Assembly (NCBI GenBank): GCA_001579985.1
Contig: LRSR01013250.1
Location: forward strand, 1-24,628
DNA from: Hypsibius dujardini
Lineage: Eukaryota > Tardigrada > Eutardigrada > Parachela > Hypsibiidae
Direction: 5' to 3'
Length of the DNA: 24,628 nucleotides
Below are positions 1-11,681 of this stretch, one piece after another (the stretch's first letter is position 1; every line of letters begins with the position of its first letter). The translations under genes were made by a program, and so were the position numbers. The notes beneath the pieces were generated by a model. It did no database searches. It worked only from the letters and a program-made list of their open reading frames with translations, and had not been told where the DNA came from.

Positions 1-19
1 GTCTCTCGGTCTGTTTCTT

Positions 20-74
<55 letters not shown>

Positions 75-91
75 TTGTCTTTTTGTCTGTT

Positions 92-122
<31 letters not shown>
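1..122. repeat. (TGTC)n tetranucleotide microsatellite in an AFG3L2 intron
   Basis: Imperfect TGTC/TCTG tetranucleotide tract with TTTG interruptions. It lies in the intron upstream of the first AFG3L2 exon visible here. The Cys/Leu/Ser/Val-rich reading frame across it is a by-product of the repeat. Confidence 0.9.
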
Positions 123-259
123 TTTTACACTGTATATCGATTGGTCTGCCTGCTTATCTGTTTTTCTCTTAGTGTTTGGTTGTCTGACTGACTGTTTCCT
201 TAAGTATTTTTTATTGCGTTCCTTCATATCATGTAAAATTTTTCGAAAAATCCTCACAG

Positions 260-2179
<1,920 letters not shown>

Positions 2180-2371
2180 AAAAGTGTTTTTTTATTGTAT
2201 TTGAAAATTCTGGGTTTGTTTCTCCTTTGTATATTTCAACAGCGGTTGAATTTGTCGGTTTCCTCGTTCCGAAAGTGGTTGAAAATATGTCGCGATTTTG
2301 ACTGTGAAACTGTACAGAATTGATGTGAAACGGTTCGTCGCAAAGTTTGTGAATTCTACTGTACGAGTACT
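2180..2371. other. AFG3L2 3' flank, nothing else seen
   Basis: AT-rich sequence after the AFG3L2 stop codon, presumably 3' UTR and flank. I saw no canonical AATAAA close to the stop and no gene. Confidence 0.5.
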
Positions 2372-2679
2372 CACATGGACACAGTTTTGGGTGGCAGACT
2401 TTAAGCCAAAAAGGGTGGTCCGAGTTCGAACCGAATTAAGTCACCTCGCGCACGCGCTCTTGACCATATCTGACCATGCAGCCTTTACTCAATTGATCGA
2501 TTGATCGAATGTTTATTTTGACAGAATTTAGAGCAGCTTGCTTAGTCTAATTTTTCGGCTTGGCCGGGCATCAAATCAAAGATTCAGGAGAAAGCAGTGG
2601 CAAGCTCTAGCCAAGAGTGGCTCAAACTAAGACCACCCTGATGGCTCGAAATCTGCCACCCAAAATTGTGGCCATGTGT
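2372..2679. mobile_element. MITE family 1, copy 1 (intergenic)
   Basis: About 307 bp with terminal inverted repeats of about 28 bp. The left end contains CACATGG then TTTTGGGTGGCAGAC, and the right end CTGCCACCCAAAATTGTGG then CCATGTGT. A second copy of the whole element lies at 12383-12765, with the same interior including TTGATCGATTGAT and GAGCAGCTTGCT. There is no coding capacity, so it is a non-autonomous DNA transposon by structure. The target-site duplication could not be fixed. Confidence 0.85.
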
Positions 2680-2984
2680 GTAATAAGCGAACTTGTTAGT
2701 GTGGTCACGCTGTCCTGTCGTTAAAACGACCGGATCGGGTAATATTGCTGGGCCACATCCCTATCACATTCGCTTAGGGAAGTTTGGGACTGTTATAAGG
2801 AGATATCATTTTACACGAAGAATGCCGCAGGCTAAATCTGCACGCAATTGGCTTCTTGTTTCCAGCGGTCTGCATTCATCGTATTCATCGTACGAACGTG
2901 CGCTGGTACCACACACACTACTGAACTGCCGCGATTAAACTGGTCAGTTTAGCCGCGCCTCCGTCACACGCGCCTGTGTGTTGA
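2680..2984. other. Intergenic, no gene recognised; small palindrome at 2936-2951
   Basis: No coding similarity recognised. It contains a 16-bp palindrome (TAAACTG, GT, CAGTTTA). It also contains 2925-2946, one arm of an imperfect inverted repeat whose partner is 3195-3216 on the far side of the CA tract. Confidence 0.5.
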
Positions 2985-3003
2985 GTGAGCACACACACAC
3001 ACA

Positions 3004-3042
<39 letters not shown>

Positions 3043-3168
3043 ACACACACACACACACACTCACTCACACACTCACATACTCACATACTCACATACTCAC
3101 ACACTCACACACACACACACACACACACACACATTCACACATTCACACACTCACTCACTCACACAGGT
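2985..3168. repeat. (CA)n / (TCACAC)n microsatellite
   Basis: About 180 bp of CA dinucleotides interrupted by TCACAC and TCACATAC units. The His/Thr-rich open frames across it are artefacts of the repeat. It is bracketed by 22-bp imperfect inverted repeats at 2925-2946 and 3195-3216. Confidence 0.95.
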
Positions 3169-3956
3169 CGAATGCGCTGCCCGGGTGTAAGAAGTGACCG
3201 GTTGAATTGCGGCAGTAGAGTAATTCAGCGCCCAATACTGGCAAGTGTAATTCGGGTCCGTCAATCAACCTAGCATGAGTGTGTGTACTCATGGATTCGC
3301 ATTGACTTCGTGCATGCGCGAAGAACAGTGCGCGCAGTGTTTGAAATGTTCCGACCTGAAAAGTCGTGAAACGGAGAGATGGTGCGAGTGTAGCCGACTG
3401 TTCTCCGGCAAAATAGCTCATTGCTTCATTCAACCCAAAATGTCAAACTGACATTAAGACATCTGGATACTTCTTTAACGGGAAGCCACAGACAATTCGA
3501 GGAAACTGTTTCATCTACCGTACGGAAAACTCCGCAGAACGTGAAATTTTCGGGAAATCGCTATTTTTAAACGCACAACACGATTCGGATTAGCAATGCC
3601 GATGAATCAACGAGCTCGCTAATGAAGTGGCGGATTATCGAAGCAGGCAGCTGGCGAGTCATCCGTCAAAGTGCATGAGACACACTTTCTTTGCCGGCTC
3701 TCTGTTCTTTCAATCCGCCCTCCCGCTAGGACAGCCACGTCGTTCTGAAATTCTCCTCGATGAGCTTCGCAATCTCTTCTCTTTGCATCTCTTCACTTTG
3801 TGCAGTAAGCAAACGTTCGCTTCGGAATTCTGTACTGGTGTAGCTCCCGTCGATCCATCCGGCGTGCCAAGAGCCGGCGTGCCAAGAGTATCGGGTTCCC
3901 GGCTGCTCCATTGCATGACTCCTGATGTTTTCTTCGTTCTAACGGCATGAGTAATA
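3169..3956. other. Intergenic, no gene recognised
   Basis: Several short open frames exist on both strands but none resembles a known protein or has supporting splice structure. A 15-bp tandem duplication (CCGGCGTGCCAAGAG) lies near 3859-3888. Confidence 0.5.
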
Positions 3957-4164
3957 CTCTATTTCCTCGTCAGATAGCGACAGCGCACGGGTCACGTGAC
4001 GTAATGGTTGCCCACTGTACACGTAAAGTTAAAAGGAGAGCTTTGTGTACGACTGTACGACATGCGAGGTACAGGCACGGCACACACGCTAATGAGTAGG
4101 GGGGGGAGGACCAATTTAACGTCACACAGCTCGTGTGTTGTCGCTATCTATCGAGGAAATACAG
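3957..4164. mobile_element. TA-flanked MITE, element A
   Basis: 208-bp element with terminal inverted repeats of about 48 bp. The left end begins CTCTATTTCCTCG and continues AGATAGCGACAG. The complement of the right end begins CTGTATTTCCTCG and continues AGATAGCGACA. TA dinucleotides at 3955-3956 and 4165-4166 flank it, as for Tc1/mariner-type insertion. No coding capacity. Confidence 0.75.
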
Positions 4165-4166
4165 TA

Positions 4167-4299
4167 CTGTAACTTCGCGTTAGACAGGGACAGTCTTATT
4201 GGAGTGGAACGTGTGCACCGTACGCACAGCACAAACGCCGCGTGGCCGATTAAACGTTCCACAGCTCGTACGCTGTCCCTGTCTATCGAGGAAATACAG
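4167..4299. mobile_element. TA-flanked MITE, element B (same TIR family as A)
   Basis: 133-bp element. The left end begins CTGTAACTTCGCG and continues TTAGACAGGGACAG. The complement of the right end begins CTGTATTTCCTCG and continues ATAGACAGGGACAG. The arms extend to a shared GTGGAACGT about 40 bp in. It is flanked by TA at 4165-4166, shared with element A, and TA at 4300-4301. The interior differs from A. Confidence 0.75.
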
Positions 4300-4301
4300 T
4301 A

Positions 4302-4666
4302 ACGAATCGTGAGGATGAGAGTTCAAGTGGAGGACAAGCTGTGGCCGTCTGCGGCTTCTTTTTCACGCCTGTGTGTATAAAATGGTTTCCGGTCGGGGCT
4401 CCAGAATTTACCAGTAGTAATAAGCTGACTTTGCGGAATTATATATTCGACAAACTTTCTACATTTTTTGACACGTGTTTGGGGGATACAAACTATCGGC
4501 CGTCTTTTTTCCACTGAGGTAAGCACATTTTGCTATCATAAGAAGCCTTTTCGGTTTGGCTATATACGGACATCGACCAGCAATGGCATATGCGCTTGGC
4601 AGCCGACTATTTTTTCCATCCGCTTGTGTGCAGATTCAAGGTGCACCGAATTCCGAATCTGTTTGC
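4302..4666. other. Intergenic, no gene recognised
   Basis: No convincing coding, RNA or repeat feature seen. Short open frames here have no recognisable similarity. Confidence 0.45.
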
Positions 4667-5123
4667 GTCATTCTAACAAGGAAATGAAACAACTCTGGAC
4701 GGCGAATTTCTTTATATCTGTTTGCTGTCACCGATGCACTATTGCCTGGTCTCTTCGATTCATTTGAGAAAATCGACAGAAAACCAGGACTACTATTTAA
4801 ATAAATAAAAACTGACTATTGGTGTTATATAGGGGGCGCTGTCTATGTTAACGCCTCTGTGAATTAATCAATTAATAAAATGTGTCTGCGTTTATTCAAT
4901 CGATCAGTTCGTTCAAAATCAAATAATCAATTAATACATGTTTGAGTAACGTAGACAGCGCCCTCTATATACTACCATTGGTCAGTCTTTATTTAATTTA
5001 AAATAGTAGTTCTGGTTTTCTGCCAATTTTCTCGACGGAATCGAAGAGACCAGGCAAGAGTGCATCGGTAAGAGCAAACAGATAGAAAGAAATTCGCCGT
5101 CCAGATTGGTTTCATTTCATTCT
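4667..5123. mobile_element. Long-arm inverted-repeat (foldback) element
   Basis: Left arm about 4667-4853 and right arm about 4947-5123 are inverted complements over roughly 180 bp with a short loop. Matching blocks include GGACGGCGAATTTCTTT, ACCGATGCACT, GCCTGGTCTCTTCGATT, AAAACCAG and GGGCGCTGTCTA. The loop is AT-rich, with AATCAATTAAT repeated. It is non-coding and would form a long hairpin if transcribed. Confidence 0.8.
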
Positions 5124-5820
5124 AAGACACCGCTAACCTACCGCTCTTCTTGATTGCTCTATGCTTTCTCACTTACTATGTATTGACTCAGAAGCTTTTC
5201 GTGCTACTCGGACGGGTCTCCGAGCTCACTCTTCCTGATGCACAACTTCCCGATTAACGCGTCTAATTGTCCCCCAATTCGCACCGGTAGACCTCGTCTT
5301 TGCGCTCTGTACTGGCCACTCGTATACTCGTGTACTCGTGCACGAGTATGATGTGTTGTTTTTAAATACCAATCGTCAGTGACTTTTTTTCCGACCAAAA
5401 AAGCTTAACTTCATAATATTTTTTTATCTTTTAGAAAAAGCAGAATTTTCGGTATTGAAACAAAATCTTTATTCACTGTTTGGTTTAAAGCGCATCAAAT
5501 ACTCATACTCAAATGAGCAACGTAAAATATTTATATGCACAATATTTAAGTGTGAAAAAAATTTGAAATGTGATTATCAGAATTTCATTCATCTCTTTGC
5601 CAACTCAGAACGTCCAAAATTCCCAAAGTTCCGCCAGATTTACTGTCTAGGCCAAAAAATGTTACACTTCATATTCTATTCAATCGGGAGAGTTTCACAA
5701 TTGCTAATTTGTTCTTTAGGTTAGTGTATGCGTTTATAATTGTGCCATGTGTTGTTTATTTAGTTGTAAGTGTGCTAACAGTCGCCACTCACCAAGTCCG
5801 TCATCCACCTTACCAATGTG
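5124..5820. other. Intergenic AT-rich stretch, no gene recognised
   Basis: Contains only short open frames without recognisable similarity. Composition becomes AT-rich from about 5400 to 5720. Confidence 0.45.
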
Positions 5821-6048
5821 CTCAGACATGCTCAGACATCGTATTCAGACATGTACTCAGACATGCTCAGACATCGTACTCAGACATGGGCTCAGACATG
5901 TTCAGACATCATACTCAGAAATGGGCTCAGACATGCTCAGACATCGCATTCAGACATGTGCTTCAGATATGCTCAGACATCGTATTCAGACATCGTATTC
6001 AGACATGTTCAGACATGTTCAGACATGTGCTCAGACATGTTCAGACAT
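5821..6048. repeat. CAGACAT tandem array with variable spacers
   Basis: Twenty tandem cores of the form TCAGACAT, two of them degenerate (CAGAAAT, CAGATAT). They are separated by 2-5 variable bases such as GC, CGTA, GTAC and GGGC, giving unit lengths of 10-13 bp. Three open plus-strand frames across it are repeat artefacts. It lies more than 1 kb upstream of SARM1. Confidence 0.9.
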
Positions 6049-7170
6049 TGTACTAGCAGTTTCAAGTTTTCGAATCCATTATCCATTCAATTAGTAGACG
6101 GAGCACGCATTTTACCGCCGAAATCATGAAGCCTCTGTTGCGTGCATGAATGTCTGTCCGACTTAATCCTCCTCATCAGCCGCCGCCACACGTGCTGCAT
6201 TACTTTCGCCATCTAATCGCACGCCACATTACCGTCTCCGATGCTAATCGCAAACTTTTTCGTCCTACCCTCACAACGCACCGCACTGCCAAACGTTGTC
6301 GCACCCTCGATTTGAAAATCTTGCACACACACACACAGACAGACACACACATAGACACACACAGACACACACAGACATAAACCAAAAACTCACGCCGAGA
6401 CGGTCCGCCGTCATCACACTACTAAACCGTCCTCATTCCTCGCGCACACTGCATAACACCAACAACTTTCTTTTCCGCACCGGTGAAGTCGTAAACACTC
6501 ATCAACAGTGTATCTCTCTCTCTCTCACTTGTTCGCTTGTTCACTTTCATCAGAAAACGCGGACCACGCCGCCGACACAGCGACCGAGAAGGCAGATCAT
6601 TACCGGAGATATCTTCATCATTGCCGCAGAGCGTACAGACACCCCGCGACGGAACCGGCACACGCTGCCCGGATTGAAAACAGTCCCGCGCTTTGAACTG
6701 AACAGTTAAAAGTATGTAGACACTCCCTTACGTCATCCGGCGATGTGCGGGCCCCGAGAACCTTCCCGGGCGTGAAACTTTTTCGAGAGACACACACACA
6801 GACACAGAGACACACAAACTGAACCACCTTTTGACTTGTGTGTGTACAGTACATGCAAGATCATGCACGTTGAAATGGTATAAGCAATAAAATCACCCCG
6901 CGATAAATCCGTCCCGTAGTTGAAACCGGCATCCACCCACGACTCACCCTTCCGTCCGACTTCCGAGTATAACTTCTGTGTACTGTATATACAGTTAGTG
7001 CGAGGAGTGTGTGTGTATACACGACACGTACCGTTCCACGGAACCGAACGACGACACGGAGAAAGTGCGAAAGCAGGGCGACCGCCGACGACGGTGGAGA
7101 GCGCGCGCAACAAAACTCTCTCGCATCATCTCTCGGCACTTCTCGAAAAACCGTTCCGTCGACTCTCGCC
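6049..7170. other. SARM1 upstream region with CA/GACA microsatellites
   Basis: No gene recognised. It contains CA/CAGA tracts at about 6324-6378 and 6790-6822 and a CT run near 6512-6526. The part next to 7171 presumably holds the SARM1 5' UTR and promoter, but I see no TATA box or defined promoter element I would defend. Confidence 0.45.
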
Positions 7171-7194
7171 ATGCTGAAATCGTGAGTGCCTTCA

Positions 7195-7237
<43 letters not shown>

Positions 7238-9956
7238 TCTTTCTCGCTGTATCTCGCTGTATCTGACTTTTTCTGCATGCTTTCGCACTTTTCCCTCACC
7301 GGCGCGAGAAACACCACGCACCCCCGCACTCACAGACAGACAGACAGACAGTCAGACAGTCCAAGCGCATGTTCGAGAAGATCATCTTCGTATCTTGTCA
7401 TCGTCGTACCGGTAGTGTGTTTGTCTAGCGGTGGTGTCCTCTCGTCAGAAGTCCGCCGAGAGAGGGAGGGGACTATGAGACCACCGTTTGATTTTGCCTG
7501 TGATCATCAGAATTAAATTAAATCCTCCGTATCATCCTCATCATCACTTTTTTCCCCTCTCTCTCTCTTTCTCCCTCTATATCTAAATACGCAACAGCTT
7601 GAAGAACGCCATGGACCATCGCCATAAAAAGAAGCCGGGAAACGAGCCGCCGTCGCCGTCACCGAGCGCCGGCGCCGGCAGCAGCAGCGCCAGTGCCACC
7701 GCCGCTTCCAACGGACCACCTGCATTTGTCATTGCCCCGAAAGTGTTCGACCGTCGCGCGTCCGCCGAGTCGACCCTCAATCCCCCCGCGTCCTCCATCT
7801 ACTTTGCCGGCGGTAAAGGTCTCCCACCGAAAATGTCCAAATCCCCGGAACCGCAGCCCGTCGTCACCGAGCCGGACTCGCCGATGCCGGTGATCAGGTC
7901 GCGCTACGGCAGCCAGGACGGTCTATTAAACGGTCGCAGTCAAACCGGCAGTCCGCTAGTCGAACGGAGCAGCCATAGCCAGAGCCACCACCACCAGACC
8001 TCCACCCAGTCCGTGACGGTCCAACAACGCCGGACCGTCCAGGAGATTGTGGACGGCCCGAACGGACGGCAGGTGTTGAGCTACTCGGCAGACCGGCAGA
8101 ACAGCCAATCGAAAGAGTCACAAATCACCTCGACGGAAGTGAACGGAGAAGTCAAGGTCGACGCGGACCATAAGGTCTCCTCGTCCAGCGCGGGGAAGGC
8201 CTCGCTCGAGGCGCTGGACAGCATGGGACAGAGTCTGCGGGCCGCGTGTGCCGCTCTGAGTCATTCGTCCAATACGACGTCCTCATCGTTCGCGGGCACT
8301 TCGTCCGGGGTGGGTGAGCTGACGCAGACCAGTCGGTCGGAGACGGCCGGCTTCCAGGGCATGCAGAATCCGGACGGAACGTTTCGTGGCGCGACGTACC
8401 ACAGTAAGTCCAAGGCGGACGGAGTGCCGACGGTGTCGCAGGGAGTCTCCACGGCGGCGGTGTTGGATCAGATGCGGAGCGATAAGACCATGGCCTCGAT
8501 GGAGAACCAGGTGCGGAACACCCTGCGTCAAATGGCGGAAATGATGGACGGAGCCAACGGGACCATGTCCCCCATGCTGAAGAATAAGATGGCCGACGAC
8601 GGGGTGGTGGATCTGCTGATTGACAATGTCGATTCCTCGGATCAGGAAGTAGGTGCTGACTGGTTGGTAGTTAACTTAGTCGAGACCATCTTGCATACCC
8701 CATTCACACCCATTCGTAGGTGAGTGTGCTATCGGCAAAGGTGCTAGATCGGTGCATGAACCCCGAAGCACGGGAGAAGCTACTCAAAAAGGGCGTTGAC
8801 GGAATTGTTCGGGTGAGTTATTTGTCTGTCAATTTCTATGATTAAATGTGAGCAAATAATAACTCTACTGTGTATAGCAGTTTTTATATATAAAAGAACA
8901 TCTTGTCTGAAAACGAATAAAACGTTGCAAAACGCGCAGTTTTTATTGGCTTTCTGGAATGTTTATTTAGGTTGCGACCATCAAGGGGAATGCCGAGTCA
9001 CGGCGTGTCGGCACCGGGCTCCTGGAGAAGATGCTGAACAACTCCGAAACGGCCTGCAGCGAAGTGGTCAAACATGGCGGACTGGATGCCGTCCTTGAAG
9101 CATGCAAAAGTCAGGACCTTCAGACACAACGCTCCTCTGCTCTCGCGCTGCTCAATCTCTCGCTGTATGGTGGCCAATTCAATCAGCATCAAATGATCAA
9201 GCAGCGTGCTCAAGGTAATTCCATTTTCCAGCAGCCCTGTGATTTATCTCGATGGTTTGATGGTTCGATGGTTCCTTTGGACATCATGACATTTCCTATC
9301 TAGACTGGCTCTTCCCACTGGCATTCGGACAGACCGACCCGTCCACAAAATATTTTGCTTGTCTTTGCGTCGGCTCCCTGATTGCCAACAAGGAATTGGA
9401 GGCGGCCGTGGTCAAATCCGGCACCCTCGATCTCGTGAATGAGTTTGTGACGGACAACAGCCCGGAAATCTTCGCCACTGTCTACGCCGAACAGCTTGAT
9501 CCCAAGCAATCGCGTGACGTCATGACCCGCTTGATTCCCAGTTTGGAAAGTAAGATTGCGGAAGCGCAACAGTTGGCAGCATTTCACTTTGCAACGGAAG
9601 CTCACGCGAGGCAGAAGAAAAATGATTTAAAGGTATGTCACACTGGCTAGACGATTTTGCGATTTGAGAAATTTGCACGGGTTTTCTTGCTAGATCTTCA
9701 AAGAACTCGGGATAATCGAGCATTTGAAAACATGTGCCAGCTCACCGAACGATATAGCAAGCCGCTTAGCAGGAATGGCTTTGAAAGTTCTCGGTGAAAC
9801 AGTACCCCACCGTTTGTCGCAACAGAGTCCACTTTGGACACTTCAAGATGTCAAGCACTGGTTACAGCAGGCAAGTCAATTGCCCTCGGAAAGTGATTGT
9901 TTGTCTGAATACAGAAGTGCCTCTTCTGTCTGTCTGTCTATTTATCTGTTTGTCTC

Positions 9957-10008
<52 letters not shown>

Positions 10009-10766
10009 ACTGTCTGATTAGCTTCCTACCTTTTTGTGTAAGCGCTTGTTGCTTTGTCTTATTATTTTGCAGTCATGTGTTGATATTCCTTTTAACCAAC
10101 TCGATCAAGCTCGGGGGTTTGCTGAAGCCCATTTAGCAGTTTTCATATTCCCTATCCTTTGTCACCCAGGTTGGGTTTCCGACATTCGCTAAACCGTTCG
10201 CGGAGAGTGAGGTGGATGGCGATTTGTTGCTGCAACTGACTGACATGACCCTTCAGGAGGACCTCAAGATGAACAGTCGCTTGCAGCGACAGCGGTTCAT
10301 TCGCGACCTGCACCAGCTCAAACGAATCTCGGATTATACCAGTTGTGATCCTTACAACATCCACTCTTTCCTGCTTGGCATCGCACCGGAGTATGCACAG
10401 TACACGTACAATCTGCTCAAGTCCGGCATTGACCCGTCCGTTTTCCCGTTTATCACTGATGATCACTTGAAAAATGACGCTCACATAGAGAACGGTGTCC
10501 ATCGGGCCAAAATTTTGGATGCCATAAGGAAGCGGCACAGCCTCGAAAGGGGCGTTGTGATGGATGTCCGGTCCGAGACAGATGTTTTCATCTCATATAG
10601 ACGAGCTACTGGATCTCAATTAGCAAGGTAAGAACCAACGAGGCGCGAAAATAGCAAGCACTCGTAATAGACAAACTGATAGATAACATTACAGTCAGAC
10701 ACCGAGACAGACAGGCATGCAGGAAGACAGAAAAAACAGGCAGACGGACAGACAGACAGACAGATG

Positions 10767-10809
<43 letters not shown>

Positions 10810-11467
10810 GGATAGCGAGCTAGCCAGTCAGACTCTCGCAAAACACACCGAACTCTGACCGGAGTACATTCTAAGAGGGTCACGAAAGCTGAAATATGGT
10901 ATCATGTGGTTATAGCCTGTTGAAAGTTCATCTTCAACTGCGTGGATTCTCCGTGTTCATTGACATCGACAAACTGGATGCCGGAGCCTTTGACCAAAAA
11001 CTGATTGACAGCGTTCGAATGGCCAAACACTTTGTCTTAGTTCTGTCCCCGACTGCACTCGATCGATGCATAGGGGATGACGAGCGCAAAGACTGGATTC
11101 ATCGAGTAAGGACCCCAGAGTTAACTGTCCTAGAAACAGGTATCCAGAACCTTGAATCTGCCTTTTGTAGGAAATCTCAGCGGCCTTAGCTTGCAAGTGC
11201 AACATCGTACCTGTTACCGACCCAACCTTTTGCTGGCCCAGTCCCGAAGTCCTACCCGAAGATATGAGATCAATCGGCCGCTTTAACGGCATACGCTGGA
11301 TACACGACTACCAAGACGCATGCGTCGACAAACTGGAGAGATTTCTACGCGGCGATTTGAACATAAAAACACTGAGCGCAGCCAGCACGGCAGCGCAATC
11401 CAGTGCTCCCCAATCGGGCGCCGGTCTCTCCAACTCTTCCATTGCCTATCACGGCTCAGCTTTTTGA
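7171..11467 (+). CDS. SARM1: SARM1 NAD+ hydrolase (ARM-SAM-SAM-TIR)
   Basis: Metabolic sensor whose TIR domain cleaves NAD+, driving axon degeneration; it also acts in innate signalling in invertebrates. Exons: 7171-7181, 7598-8648, 8720-8812, 8971-9214, 9304-9632, 9694-9870, 10170-10627, 10916-11105, 11171-11467; 949 aa (human 724). Residues about 1-300 are Ser/Pro/Gln-rich low-complexity sequence. ARM repeats span about 310-610 ([20 protein letters not shown]), two SAM domains about 625-760 ([19 protein letters not shown]), and TIR 772-920 ([32 protein letters not shown]). The catalytic Glu, equivalent to human E642, is residue 852 in WIHRE, the first codon of the last exon. The start is inferred: the 11-nt exon ATGCTGAAATC ends at a GTGAGT donor and joins in frame (MLKSLKNA-M). 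The ATG at 7611, in a strong GCCATGG context, is the alternative. The intron after 9870 is GC-AG. Confidence 0.95.
7198..7245. repeat. (CT)n microsatellite in SARM1 intron 1
   Basis: CT dinucleotide run just downstream of the exon 1 donor. A short CAGA tract follows at about 7333-7360 in the same intron. Confidence 0.9.
9871..10169 (+). other. GC-AG intron of SARM1
   Basis: The donor is CAG|GCAAGT and the acceptor CACCCAG. Joining 9870 to 10170 gives HWLQQ-VGFPTF in frame, matching the conserved first SAM domain. The nearest alternative GT (9875) gives the wrong phase and an immediate stop. CAG|GCAAGT is the known consensus for GC-AG introns. Confidence 0.85.
9926..10016. repeat. (TCTG)n microsatellite in SARM1 GC-AG intron
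   Basis: TCTG tetranucleotide tract with TTTG and TATT interruptions, wholly intronic. Confidence 0.95.
10690..10815. repeat. (CAGA)n microsatellite in SARM1 intron
   Basis: CAGA tetranucleotide tract, the complement of the TCTG repeats elsewhere in the window. It lies between the SAM and TIR exons, with its purest part at about 10742-10808. Confidence 0.95.
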
Positions 11468-11681
11468 CGCATTGCATAAGAAGATTGCTTTCTATTTCAC
11501 GTCATGTACTGCAATTTCAAGGACCTAAAAGTCCAGCCGACACTATCGCAGAACATCGAAGTGGTTTCACTGGCGTATTGACGAGCATTCCCAGAATGCC
11601 TAGCAATCTCTTCACACTTTGCGAAGTGGTCCACGCCAGAGGGCACGCAAATTCTATGGAGCAAATTCGGCAGGCTGCGGC
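11468..11681. other. Convergent gap between SARM1 and EIF2B2 stop codons
   Basis: Only 214 bp separate the two stop codons. No AATAAA was seen on either strand within the gap, so the two 3' UTRs probably run into the opposite gene. Confidence 0.6.

Noticed and set aside
19-259. Open frame rich in Ser/Val/Cys/Leu ahead of AFG3L2
   Set aside because: It is a translation of the TGTC microsatellite and intron; the true exon starts after the acceptor at 258-259.
2978-3197. His/Thr repeat reading frames
   Set aside because: Artefact of the CA microsatellite; two frames are open at once and there is no splice or start context.
4468-4767. 99-codon open frame on plus strand
   Set aside because: No recognisable similarity, and its end runs into the foldback arm.
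5709-6129. Three overlapping open frames rich in Cys, Asp and His over the CAGACAT array
   Set aside because: All three plus-strand frames are open because the repeat lacks stops; not evidence of coding. Also not a CRISPR array: the 10-13-bp units are far too short and the genome is eukaryotic.
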